A stretch of 64,000 nucleotides of DNA from CAWDPQ01 sp963804245. GTDB taxonomy: Bacteria; Acidobacteriota; Vicinamibacteria; Vicinamibacterales; 2-12-FULL-66-21. The first letter of the stretch is position 1. Each line of letters starts with the position of its first letter. The DNA lies in assembly GCA_963804245.1 (NCBI GenBank), contig CAWDPQ010000014.1, positions 124,001 to 188,000 on the forward strand, read 5' to 3'. The notes beneath the pieces are model-generated. The model ran no database searches. It saw only the letters and a program-made list of their open reading frames with translations, and was not told the origin of the DNA. Below are positions 53,244-62,938 of this stretch, in pieces. A program made the position numbers and the translations under genes.

Positions 53244-55934
53244 ATGAATCCGCTCACACGTTTCCGCTCGTTTATTGCTGCTGCCTTCAATCGCGACCGA
53301 TTCGAAGACGAGATGCGCGACGAGCTGCGTTTCCATACGGATGCGTACGCCGACGATCTGAGTCGCTCTGGCGTACCGGCGGACGAAGCCAGCCGCCGCG
53401 CCCGTCTCGAGTTCGGAACCATCGAATCGATCCGGAAGACTGCCGTCAGAGCCGCGGGCTCCGGCTGTTCGACGAAGTGCGGCAGGACCTGCGCTACGCA
53501 CTGCGGACGCTGGCAAGGACGCCGGTGTTTACGACCGCGGCCGTTCTGTCTCTGGCCCTGGGCATTGGTGCCAACACGGCAATTTTCAGCCTCATAGACG
53601 CGGTGCTCTTGAGAACCCTTCCGCTCGAGAAGCTGGATCAGCTGTATTTTCTGGCGCACGATCCTGGTCCCAATATCAGCACGAGCGCGAACTACCCGTT
53701 GTTCGAGCGGTACAAGACGGTCACCGCGTTCAGTGCCCTGACTGCCTACCGGCCACGAACGTTCAAGGTGACGACGACGGACGGAATCGAGCGGGTGAGC
53801 GGTCTGTTCGCCAGCGGCAACTATCACGCCGTGGTTGGCGCGCCGATGTTCATGGGGCGCGGCTTCTCCGCCGAACGGGACTCGCAGCCCGGCGGGAGCC
53901 CGATTGCAGTCATCAGCTACGACTATTGGAGGAACGCCCTCGGCGCCGACGCCAACGTACTCGGCAAGCCACTCATCGTCGATGGACGAACCGTATCGAT
54001 TGTCGGCGTCACCGGTCCCGGGTTTACCGGTTTGAATCCCGGTGACCGCGCGGACATCATGCTGCCGATCTCCGTCATGGTCCTCGATTCGCCAGGTTTC
54101 CTGACCGATCACGACGGCTGGTTCGGCCTCTTCATCGTCGGACGCCTTGCGCCGAACGTCGGCGAGAAGGAGGCACTGGCTGCGGTCAACGTGATCTTCC
54201 AGCGGTTCCACGCGGCAGCTGAGAATCAGTGGGCCAGGAAACTGAATCGCGATTCTTATCGGTCCGCCGCGCTCGTTCCAGCCGCGAAAGGGATGTGGAG
54301 CCTTCGCCGCACCTACGGCACACCTCTTCGGATCTCCATGGCCATGGTTGTCGTTGTTTTGCTGATCGCTTGCGCGAACATCGCGAATCTCCTTTTCGCG
54401 CGCGCCAGCGCACGAGCACGAGAGATGGCGGTGCGTTTGAGCATCGGCGCCGGGCGCGCCCGTCTCGTACGCCAACTGCTCACCGAGAGCCTCGTGCTCG
54501 CGCTCTGCGGCGGTGCAGCCGGAGCGATCCTGGCCGTCTGGGGAACTCAGGCCATCCTTTCTTTGTTGACGGCCGGGCCCGCACCCGTGTTCATCGAGGC
54601 TGGGATCAACGTCCGTGTCCTGGGGTTTACTGCCGCAGTCGTTGTGCTGACCGCCATCGGCTTCGGCCTCGTCCCCGCATTTCGGTCTACCCGCGTCGAT
54701 CTGACGCCGGCCTTGAAAGCTGGTGTGCAACCTGTTCGAGACGCTCGGCGCCCGACCTTGGGGAAGGCACTCGTCGCCGTACAGTTCGCGCTGTGTGTCC
54801 TGGTTGTCGGCGCGGCGGGATTGCTTTCGCGGAGCCTGGCCAACCTTCACGGCCTCGACGCCGGTTTCAAGCGTCACAACATACTGATGGCCGAGATCGA
54901 CATCTCGGCGGCAAAACTGCAGACGGCCGACAGGCTGGGTGTATACGCCGAGATCCTCGATCGGTTGCGCACTGCGCCTGGAGTGGTGAGCGCAGCGATC
55001 TCAGCTGGTACCCCCATCGACTTCAGCGCGCAGCAGCGGCGCATCGACGTCCCGGGTGTTCCCGCCGTGCCCGGCCAGGGCGTTTCCACGAACCTGGTGA
55101 CGCCGGACTACTTTCAGATTTTCGGCATCGACCTGGTGCGTGGCCGGCCGATGACCGCAGACGATCCGAGCTCCGTCGCACTCGTCAGCCAGAGCATGGC
55201 GAAGTTCTACTTCGGAGAGTCAGATCCGATCGGACGTACCTTTCGGCTCGGTGGCGACAAGCAGACAACGACAGTTATCGGTGTGGTAAAGGACGCCCGG
55301 CACGAACGATTGCGCGGCGATGTTCCGCCCAAAATGGTCTACACCCTCCTTGCTGTTGGCTCGCGGCGCTTCGACGCCAGTTCTGCCGGCCCTGATGGGG
55401 TGACCGTCGCCCTACACACCGAAGTGGATCCCTCCACACTTGCTCCGACGATCCGCAGCGAGATCCGCAGCCTCCGGAAAGACGCGCTCGTGCCTTACGT
55501 TCGAACGATGGAACAGCAGATTGATCACACGCTGGTGCCGGAGCGTCTGCTGACGTCGCTGTCGACGTGGCTCGGCGGCGTCGCGTTGATTCTCGCGTGT
55601 GTCGGCTTCTATGGCGTCATGGCCTACAACGTCAGCCGGCGGACCCGCGAGATTGGAATCCGCATAGCTCTGGGAGCTCTATCCGCGCACGGTCCTCACG
55701 CACGTGCTTCGCGAGACGTTCGTCACGCTGATAGTGGGTCTGGTTCTCGGACTGGCGATCGCCGTCGCGGCGACGAGGACGCTGTCGACCTTCCTCTTCG
55801 GTCTGACACCGCACGATCCGGCGACTCTGCTTTCGACAACGGCCCTGCTCTTCACCGCCGCCATGCTCGCCGGCTTCATGCCGGCCCGCCACGCCGCCGC
55901 AGTCGACCCGGTCAAGGCTCTGAAGAACGAATAG
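53244..55934 (+). CDS. ADOP-family ABC permease with prefix domain, frameshifted near 53455 and 55680
   Basis: A protein of about 890 residues. The N-terminal cytoplasmic prefix typical of acidobacterial ADOPs (FEDEMRDELRFHTDAYADDL, RRARLEFGTIESIRK) precedes the permease proper: LRTLARTPVFTTAAVLSLAL, GIGANTAIFSLIDAVLL, a MacB_PCD domain, VLLIACANIANLLFARASAR, AREMAVRLSIGAGRARLVRQ, then a second half with RRTREIGIRIALGA and, after the second break, LRETFVTLIVGLVLGLAIAV to VDPVKALKNE. The three frames join smoothly when one base is adjusted at each break. No ATPase is adjacent. Relative to the permease at 23761-26166 it has the extra prefix, so the two are different subtypes. Confidence 0.87.
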
Positions 55935-56028
55935 CAGCTCTTCCTACACAAACACCGCCGACCGAACGATAAATGTAGAGACCACAACCTAGGGTCTACT
56001 CAGACCAGCGCAACCCCTCGGAGCAACC

Positions 56029-57574
56029 ATGGGACGTTCCCTCGTTCGGCCGGCGCTTCTCGTTCTCGTCGGGTTGTATGGCGGTCCACTGCACGCGCAG
56101 GACGCAATCAGCGTGGACGTCACTTCGACCCTTTCCGATGTGTCTCGCCGCCCGTTCGGTATCAACCTGAACTTCCTGTTGGACGACGACCAGAATCGCC
56201 CGGCAGCACTCAAGAAGCTGGCAGAGGGACTGCGCGCGGCAGGCGTCAAATACCTCCGCTACCCTGGCGGGGAAAAGGCGGACGGTTATCTCTGGTCGAT
56301 TCCGCCTTACACGTCATCAATTCCTACGCTGGCGCGATGGGCGCCCGGTGAATGGCCCGACAACACCGAGTGGCCGTCGTACGATCGCTCGCTGGTGGAG
56401 CGCGACGGCTTCACGTTCAGAACCAATCCTCTGAACTTCGACGAGTTCATGGAGATCTGCCGCCAGATCGACTGCGTGCCGACGATCGTCGTCTGCTACG
56501 ACTCCATGTACAAACCCGCGCAGCCTGGCGGGTTTGCGCCGTCACGGGCGACCGTGCTCGAGGCCGCGCGAGAATGGGTGCGATACGCCAACGTCACGCG
56601 CGGCTACAACGTTCAGTACTGGGAGATCGGAAACGAGAGCTATCTACCACATTACAACGGCCAGGCGTCGCCGTCGGACTACGCCCGCGACCTCGTTGAG
56701 TTCTCTCGCGCAATGAAGGCCATAGATCCAACCATCAAGATTGGCGCAAACGGCGAGTCATCGGACTGGTGGCGAACCGTTCTCGAGGGCGCGTCTTCCG
56801 CGATTGACTTTCTTGCCGTTCACAACTACCCGCCGTCCGGGTTGGGCTGGTACTCGCAATACCAGAACAGCGATCCTCCCTTTCTCGACAGGGTGGAAAC
56901 GGCGCGGGCCGCAATAGCGAGCGACGCACCTGCTGCAGATCGTCCACGCCTCGAGGTCGCGGTCACCGAAACCAACGCCACAGACTGGACTGGCGCTTGG
57001 CCGAACGAGAACGACACAGGTCACGCGCTGGTCGTCTTCGACATGGTGGGCAGGCACCTGACGAGCGGAGTCGCCTTCACACAGCTGTGGAATACGCGCT
57101 GGTCTGGCGCAGACACAGCACCATCTCCACGGCTGATCGACACCTTCGACAGCAACAACAATCTTCAGGCGACTGGTACTGCGCTGGCAATCTGGGGGCA
57201 GTTCTTGAAAGAAAGGATGGTGGCCTCCACCAGTCCGAGCATGATCCGGACGTACGCGATCGTACTCACCGTCGAATCGGACCGTGAGTGTTTTCTTGAT
57301 CAACAAAGACACTCGGCGAAGAGACGTGACGGTGCAGATAGAGAACCTTTCCACATCTGTTGCCGTGCAGACGTGGGTGTTCAAGGGAACAGGCCCGGAC
57401 GATTTCAAGCCGTCGTGGGGCAGCACTGGTTTGTTGCCGAGCGCCGCAAATCTCGTCACGACAACACTCGATCCAATCTCGGTCACGGTACTGGATATTA
57501 CGAGACGATCGCCGTCGGAACCGCCCAGGCCGCCATCGAACGTGAGGATTGTCGGTGCGTTCCGGACTCCGTAG
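56029..57574 (+). CDS. secreted clan GH-A glycoside hydrolase (arabinofuranosidase-like), frameshifted near 57270
   Basis: An exported enzyme of about 514 residues: a signal peptide to about residue 23 (LHAQ), then a TIM barrel with LRYPGGEKADGYLW, the acid/base Glu203 in YWEIGNES and the nucleophile Glu314 in VAVTETNATDW, as in GH51/GH39-like families. A beta-sandwich follows; its start is in frame one (FLKERMVASTSPSMIRTYA) and its end in another (VFLINKDTRRRDVTVQIENL to the stop at 57574). GGAG lies six bases before the ATG. It probably removes arabinose or related sugars from plant polymers; the exact family needs a search. Confidence 0.8.
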
Positions 57575-57621
57575 GCAACTGCGGTAAGGCCGCCTGGCAG
57601 CTGATCTGGCCCTCCAGGTAA

Positions 57622-58305
57622 CTACAACGGCTTCCACCCCCCGCGCGGGCGAACACCGACTCCGGCGACATAAATCAACGACTCGCGTACACCGCCGAGC
57701 TGCAAGTCCCGCTCGATCAGTGCTCCGAGGGTCGTCGTTTTCGCAGCAGCTTGAGCGCCACTTCGCGGGATGCTCCCGTTCAAGCGCCACGGCGCATCTC
57801 CTCGGACCAGGTGCAGCAAGGCCGCGATTACCGCTCTTCGTGCTTCGCCCGCGGAGGAGCAGCCCACGGCATTCGCCACGTTGTCGGAGCTGTAGTCGAG
57901 CTCGACGCGGGCGATGATCGCCTCGCGCTCCTCGGGCACCAGCCTGCCCAGTGCCTTCTCGTAGCGTTCGACCGCTTCGCGGCCGATGGCTTCATCGAGC
58001 GGCGATCCCGACGCGCGGTCGCCCGGCGTTGGGTGTCCGGCATCGCCGATCCGCGTGATGATCGCCTGCCGCAGATAGGACAGCGCGCCCTCGTGCCGGA
58101 GCTCCAACGCATCGCGGCGCGACAGGGTGCGCATCACCGTGTCGTGAACGAGGTCGTCGGTTTCGGCGGCCTTGCGCGCGCGGGGCAGCCGTCCGCTGGC
58201 CCACCGCTGCAGCGAGGGAACATATCGCCGAAGCAGCGCATCCACGGCATCCTGGTCGCCGTGCTGGGCCTGCTGCAATAGGTGGCGAGAGGAGTTGGTC
58301 TTCAT
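57622..58305 (-). CDS. ECF-type RNA polymerase sigma factor (C-terminus frameshifted)
   Basis: A sigma-70-family factor: LLQQAQHGDQDAVDALLRRY (region 2.1), AETDDLVHDTVMRTL (region 2.2), EGALSYLRQAIITRIGD (2.4) and EREAIIARVELDYSSDNVAN with AVGCSSAGEARRAVIAALLH (region 4). As read it runs to 57622, but dropping one C near 57805 gives EEMRRGA and a stop at 57780, the usual ending, for about 174 residues. ATG 58305 is chosen over more distal starts that run into the R1 repeat. In related genomes this group precedes kinase-TPR genes; here no anti-sigma or kinase gene follows. Its target genes are unknown. Confidence 0.78.
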   Translation of the reverse strand: MKTNSSRHLLQQAQHGDQDAVDALLRRYVPSLQRWASGRLPRARKAAETDDLVHDTVMRTLSRRDALELRHEGALSYLRQAIITRIGDAGHPTPGDRASGSPLDEAIGREAVERYEKALGRLVPEEREAIIARVELDYSSDNVANAVGCSSAGEARRAVIAALLHLVRGDAPWRLNGSIPRSGAQAAAKTTTLGALIERDLQLGGVRESLIYVAGVGVRPRGGWKPL

Positions 58306-58335
58306 GCCGGCGCGGCCAGGCCGCTCGACCCGCGC

Positions 58336-58341
58336 ATCATA
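58336..58341 (-). promoter_or_regulatory. -10 box of the sigma-factor gene
   Basis: TATGAT on the minus strand, about 30 bases before the ATG at 58305. The -35 position falls inside the R1 half-palindrome (58348-58371) and does not match TTGACA, so the repeat may have replaced the original upstream promoter. Confidence 0.4.
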
Positions 58342-58347
58342 CATTGA

Positions 58348-58371
58348 GGGGTCAGATCTTGTTTCTTGCAC
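58348..58371 (+). repeat. R1 half-copy
   Basis: One arm only, GGGGTCAGATCTTGTTTCTT and four more bases, followed by CGTTTGTCCTCTT, which matches the inner flank of the 26-kb and 45-kb copies. The inverted partner is missing. Confidence 0.8.
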
Positions 58372-59236
58372 GTTTGTCCTCTTGTAGAGACGCTTCGGGT
58401 CGGAGTAACTGTGGCAGGCCTGCGCGCCATTTTTCGTGAAGCGAAACGGCCTGCTCGCAATCGTTTCCCGACACGAATAACGAATCGGCCCGGCGTGCAG
58501 AACATCCCGTGAAGAACCCTTGTCGAGAACGAGCCGTGAAGAACCAACCACTCGTGACAACCCACCCCTCCCCGCGCTGGGTCGAGGGGACCTCGACCGT
58601 GACGGTCACGGACGGTAGGCTGACAGTGCGGAGTGCCGGCGGGTCGACCAACAACAAGCTCTGCTTCGTGGAGATCACGAGGCAGTCAAAGAGACTGAAC
58701 AGTTGGGCGGAGGTCGAGGCGCGCGCCGCAGGCCACGTCGAACCACAGTTTCAATCAGGGCCTGAATTGAGTCTGCCTCTCAGATGTTTTTGACAGTTGG
58801 CTGTTTGAGCCGTGCTGTCAGTAACTCATAGGAATGAATACGCTTGCAACGAGTGCAAATCTGGGCAACCGTGTTGCACAGTGCACGCTACGCCCCAATC
58901 CCCTCTCACCCTATCAATGATTGGATTCGGCCGGCGAGCCCTCAACTTGTCGGGCGTATGAGTCGCGCGATCTTGTCGAACAACGCGTCACGACGGGTTG
59001 CAAGAAATCAGCTTCGTGTCTCGGCGACGCGAATGGCTGAATTCGACTGCTGCACTGTCCGCATTGAGCAGCGGGAGTTTGGGCCGGGAATTATGGCGCG
59101 GAGCGCGGAATGCCGTGACATCACACAGGCGGTTGCGAATGGCATGTGGCCCGACGGCTGTCGGCCACACAACCTCACCGTCGGACAGCTGCATCGCGCT
59201 CGGCGTAGTTAGACGAAGGCGGTGGCTGGGTCGGAC

Positions 59237-60109
59237 TTAGGATGCGGCGCCTGAACTCCCGCGATGACTGAGCACCGTACCGAGCAGCCGCACGTTGGCC
59301 TGCTCCAGCGACTGCGCCGCCGCACGCACGACGGTGGACTTCGTCGCACTCGCCTCGACAACCAGGATGACCCCGTCGAAAACCGCCCCGAGATAAGCGG
59401 CGTCGTTGTAGAGGCCGATGGGCGCGGTGTATCCAATCACGTAATAGAACGTCGCGAGCAGATCCCCGAGCCGGCGCTGTGTGTCGGCATCGTTGAGCCG
59501 CGGAATCACGTCGAGCGTCGGGGCGCCGGCGGGCAGCAACCAGAGATTGGAGTGCGACGGCGCACCATGCGTGCAGGCGCGCAGCGGACCGCGCTCCACC
59601 ACGGAATCGGCAAACCCGCGCTGGCCTTCGATGGCGGGCACGCGATTGTGAAGCGTCGGACTGTGCAGGTCGAGATCGGCCAGGCACACGGATCGATTCG
59701 ACTGCGCGGCGAGCGCTTCGGCGACGCGCGGCGCGATGTCGATCGAACAGCGCGTGTCGTCGACCGACGTGAAGAGCAGCCGGCGAACGGCACGGTCGGT
59801 GGCGGTGCGCACCTGGAAGATATTGCGGATGAGACCGGCGACGGCTTCGTCGTTGCGCGCGGGTTTCGGCGGCGCTTCCGTGCGTGGCGGCGTCACCAGC
59901 GCTCGAGGCTTGTCGGGCTCGGCGGGCGCCTCGGTGACCTCGGGTTCCAGAGCGGGCGGTGCGAGAACAGCGCTCGTCGTTTCTCCCATGAACCATGGAA
60001 TTTCAACTTGCGCGAGCAGACGCAGCGGTTGCAAGTCGCGACCTGCTGTCTGATCGCTGCCGGGGTTTTCAGTGCGGGACTTCTGCAGTGCGTCGGCGAT
60101 ACGGCTCAT
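59237..60109 (-). CDS. degenerate CpsD/CapB-like tyrosine-kinase-family protein
   Basis: A 290-residue protein starting MSRIADALQKSR, the standard start of exopolysaccharide-associated tyrosine autokinases (CpsD/XrtA-linked type). A variable Pro/Glu-rich linker leads to a ParA/MinD-like fold (LLFTSVDDTRCSIDIAPRVA, VCLADLDLHSPTLHNR, GVILVVEASATKSTVVRAAA, LGTVLSHRG). The Walker A lysine motif (GxxGxGKS/T) is absent; the corresponding loop reads SVDDTRCSID. It also lacks a tyrosine-rich tail. It is therefore probably a non-catalytic partner. It is downstream of the ExeA-like ATPase on the same strand (62-base gap), as in EPS-export loci. Confidence 0.72.
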   Translation of the reverse strand: MSRIADALQKSRTENPGSDQTAGRDLQPLRLLAQVEIPWFMGETTSAVLAPPALEPEVTEAPAEPDKPRALVTPPRTEAPPKPARNDEAVAGLIRNIFQVRTATDRAVRRLLFTSVDDTRCSIDIAPRVAEALAAQSNRSVCLADLDLHSPTLHNRVPAIEGQRGFADSVVERGPLRACTHGAPSHSNLWLLPAGAPTLDVIPRLNDADTQRRLGDLLATFYYVIGYTAPIGLYNDAAYLGAVFDGVILVVEASATKSTVVRAAAQSLEQANVRLLGTVLSHRGSSGAAS

Positions 60110-60171
60110 ACGAGGGATACCACGAGACTAAGGATGTAGATTCGGTGAGACTGGAGCGTGTTCAAACGCGC

Positions 60172-61197
60172 CTACCGTCTCAGCCCCCAGCGGCGGAGGC
60201 GTTCGACGACGCCGGTTTCCGCCGGAGCGGATTCCTCGGCCGTCGTCATCGGTTCGTCCGTTTCGAAGATCTTTGATGGCGTCGGCGATGCGATTTGCGC
60301 CGCTGCCACTGGTGCCGCAACTGGCGCAGGGACAACCGCCGCGGGCGCCGCGGTCACAGCTGCGATGGCCACAGATGATTTGCCAGCCTGCGGCAAGTCG
60401 AAGTCGCGGCAGACAGTTTCGATCAACCGCGCGCCGACCGGCCGCTGCTCTTCCGCGTAGCCGGTGAGCAGCGCGTTGTCGCAAATGACGCTGATGGTGC
60501 GCGGGATGCCGCGCGAGCGTTCGAAGATCCTGAGCACGGCCTCGCGCGAGAAGATCTGCGCGGGCTCGCCGCCGGCGATCTCGATGCGTCCGGCGATGTA
60601 GCCGGCCGCTTCACGCAGCGACAGCGCATTCAGCGTGCAGCGCAGCGCCACGCGCTGCTTCAGCTGACGCAGCGCGGATTCGTTCAGACGGTCGGCCAGT
60701 TCCGGCTGTCCGACGAGAATGACCGGCAACAGCTTCTCGGTGTCCGATTCGATGTTCGCGAGCAGGCGAACCTCCTCGAGCAGCTCGAGCGGGACGCTTT
60801 GCGCTTCGTCGATGACGAGCACAGCACGGCGACCCTCGACGAGCTGCGCCTCGAGCTCGTCGAGCAGCTTCGTCTTGGACGCGGCCATTTCGGACGGCAG
60901 GCCGAATCGCGCGGCGAGGAATTCCAGGAACTCCGATCGCGTCAGTCGCGGATTCTTCAAGTACACCCACGACGTCGGCCGGCCGGGATCTGAGCTCGCG
61001 CGTGAGAACGCGGTACGGATCAACGTCGTCTTGCCGGTCCCGGCTTCGCCGGTGAGTACCGTGATCCCTTTGCGCGCGCTGATGCCGTATTCGAGATTGC
61101 CCAATGCCTCCCGGTGCGTGTCCGTGAGGAGCAGATACCGCGGGTTGGGCGTTAGATCGAACGGTCTTTCGCGCAGGTCATAAAAGCGTTCGTACAT
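60172..61197 (-). CDS. ExeA-like AAA ATPase of the XrtA/EPS type
   Basis: A 341-residue AAA ATPase beginning MYERFYDLRERPFDLTPNPR, diagnostic for the ExeA/XrtA-associated family. Walker A GEAGTGKT is at residues 50-57 and Walker B AVLVIDE at 125-131, with SRGIPRTISVICDNALL (sensor 2/arginine region). The C-terminal 80 residues are an Ala/Pro/Val-rich linker ending in a basic segment. The frame is intact. It is usually found beside polysaccharide export and tyrosine-kinase genes, which agrees with its downstream neighbour. It is divergent from the PEGA-domain gene; the 282-base gap between them holds no gene. Confidence 0.88.
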   Translation of the reverse strand: MYERFYDLRERPFDLTPNPRYLLLTDTHREALGNLEYGISARKGITVLTGEAGTGKTTLIRTAFSRASSDPGRPTSWVYLKNPRLTRSEFLEFLAARFGLPSEMAASKTKLLDELEAQLVEGRRAVLVIDEAQSVPLELLEEVRLLANIESDTEKLLPVILVGQPELADRLNESALRQLKQRVALRCTLNALSLREAAGYIAGRIEIAGGEPAQIFSREAVLRIFERSRGIPRTISVICDNALLTGYAEEQRPVGARLIETVCRDFDLPQAGKSSVAIAAVTAAPAAVVPAPVAAPVAAAQIASPTPSKIFETDEPMTTAEESAPAETGVVERLRRWGLRR

Positions 61198-61479
61198 CGC
61201 TCGGCTCTTTGATTTTGTCGCCCCGGAGGAAGCCTTTATACGGCATCCCAGGTGCAGAGAGGAGCATAGCAGAGGTGAGCGCGAAGCGATCCCCCGAGAG
61301 CGACAAGATCTCGTGGAAACAGCATTGACCCATCAATTTTTTTCAGCGAGAATCCGTACTTCCCCAGTTTCAACAGGGTCGTTTTCCTTGGTCAGACGGT
61401 TCCAGGCAAAAATTGTCAATTGTCGCATGTGCGGGAGCGGCGCACTGCGTTCAAGATCGTTACTTCACGGTCATAAAAG

Positions 61480-62647
61480 ATGTCGAGCAAGCCGAGAGGA
61501 AACAACGAGCCCGACTGGGGTTTCGATTGGCCTCCGAAACAGCGAATAGTTCCGAGCGAGATCGTCGAGCTCGAGAAGTCCCCCTCCGAATCGACGAAAC
61601 CGGTGGCATCCCAGCAACAACAGATGCTGGAGAATCCGCTGCTGGAGTTCAACACCAGGTCGCCGATCCCGCTGCCGCTTCCGGTGCGGCTGCCACAGCC
61701 GCAACCCGCCGCGGCCGTTCCGGAAACGCAACCTTCAAGCAACGGTTCGAGTGCACCGGCTCTCGTTCGAGAGGAATTGCCGGAAGAGGTGCAGGAGGAG
61801 CTGCGCGGCCTCGACGCAGACTTCTGGGGGCCGATCGCCCTCGAAGGCTATCTCAAGCGCGGATGGATGATGCCGGCCACCATCGTGATGCTGGCGCTCG
61901 TCGCAGTCGTCGAGGGAATCTTCCTACTACGCGGCGGGTCGCAATCGGCGGACGATGTCGCACGACCCTTCACGCCTCCTCCGGCGGTTCAGAGCGTCAC
62001 TCAGCCGGAAACACCTCGTGCCACCGGCGCGACTTCCGGTCCGTCGAGTCCACTCACGTCGAGCCCACTTGCGTCGAGTCCGACGATTCCGCCGAGCTCC
62101 GCGAGTCGCCAACCCGCTCCGACAGAATCTGACAAGCGGACGACGCGGCGCCGACACGCCCCCGCAAACGCCGCGCGCAGAGACTGCACGTCCTGCCGCC
62201 GCCGGTGTACCGCCCCAACCGTCAGTCCGTGAGCCGGGGTGGGTCACGATTTCCTCGCCGATTGAGTTGAACGTGTCCGAAAAGGGGAGTGTGCTCGGCT
62301 CGACGCGCGGCCCGCGTATCCTGCTGCCCGCAGGTGGCCACGTCCTGCAGCTCGAGAACACGAGCCTTGGCTATCGAGAAAACCAGTGGGTGCGGATTCA
62401 AGCCGGGAAGGAAACGACGCTACCTCTCAGCCTCCCGCAGGGCGTCGTCCACGTGAACGCCACGCCTTGGGCCGACATTTCGATCGATGGCAAGTCAATC
62501 GGTCAGACGCCAATCGGAAATCTGAAGCTGACCATCGGCTCGCACGACGTAGTGTTCCGTCATCCGGAGCTCGGTGAGAAGACGGTGTCCGCTCTGGTGA
62601 AGGTCGGCGGACCCACTCGGGTATCAGCCGATCTAACGCAGAAATAA
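61480..62647 (+). CDS. membrane protein with PEGA domain, frameshifted near 62150
   Basis: A protein of about 388 residues: a hydrophilic Pro/Gln-rich cytoplasmic part (about 125 residues), one membrane helix (WMMPATIVMLALVAVVEGIF), a Ser/Pro-rich extracytoplasmic linker in which the frame changes, and a C-terminal PEGA domain (VHVNATPWADISIDGKSIGQ, TPIGNLKLTIGSHDVVFRHP). PEGA domains are small beta-sandwiches linked to surface structures. One base near 62150 restores a single frame to the stop at 62647. Context (ExeA-like ATPase, kinase-like protein) suggests a cell-surface polysaccharide system. The promoter is not clear. Confidence 0.75.
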
Positions 62648-62675
62648 GGATTCCTTCTTCCTTCCTCCTTTCTGA

Positions 62676-62878
62676 CTACCAGAACTGATACCCCTTTCGT
62701 TCCCCGCCTGCGGCACGTAGTCCACGTCAATCGGCTCACCGGTCAGCGCTGCCCTCGGATTGTCGACGAACAGCGGCTCGACTCTCTCCGCTCCCCATTT
62801 ACGAGTCATCGCCGCGTGCGCCTCGCGGAGGCTTGGCGCAGGAGTGATCAAGCCGGAGCTCAGGGGACAAACAGGAGT
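62676..62878 (-). pseudogene. C-terminal remnant of a PHP/CpsB-like hydrolase
   Basis: About 60 residues: SLREAHAAMTRKWGAERVEP, LFVDNPRAALTGEP, VPQAG and, with one base adjusted in the AAAGGGG run near 62695, a stop after GYQFW. The LFVDNPRA ending is like that of CpsB/YwqE-type tyrosine phosphatases that accompany CpsD kinases. An in-frame stop about ten codons before the first residue shows that the rest of the gene is missing. It fits a decayed EPS phosphatase, but the family call is tentative. Confidence 0.4.
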
Positions 62879-62931
62879 TCACGAGATCAGGAGTTTTCTC
62901 CTTTAGGAGAACAATACTCCTCGGGGCTGCG
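62872..62931. repeat. AGGAGTTC/GAGATCAGGAG filler with two small palindromes
   Basis: Repeated AGGAG and CTCCT words, including the palindromes AGGAGTTTTCTCCT and AGGAGAACAATACTCCT, just downstream of the phosphotriesterase-like gene. Together these could form a terminator for that gene. Related words occur at 36503-36541. Confidence 0.5.
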
Positions 62932-62938
62932 TCGGCGG

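Larger units (their letters stand above)
58306..59236. other. 931-base region with an R1 half-copy and a fragment of a carbohydrate-binding-like domain
   Basis: The left end holds the R1 half-copy. 58509-58793 is open on the plus strand and contains WVEGTSTVTVTDGRLTVRSA and NNKLCFVEI, which resemble the C-terminal strands of malectin/CBM-like domains, with no upstream gene; I read it as a remnant. 58800-59236 has only short unrecognised open frames on both strands. Confidence 0.5.

Noticed and set aside
58844..59212. ORF of 122 codons in the gap before the kinase-like gene
   Set aside because: No recognisable motif, no ribosome site, and competing frames on the other strand. Composition looks non-coding.
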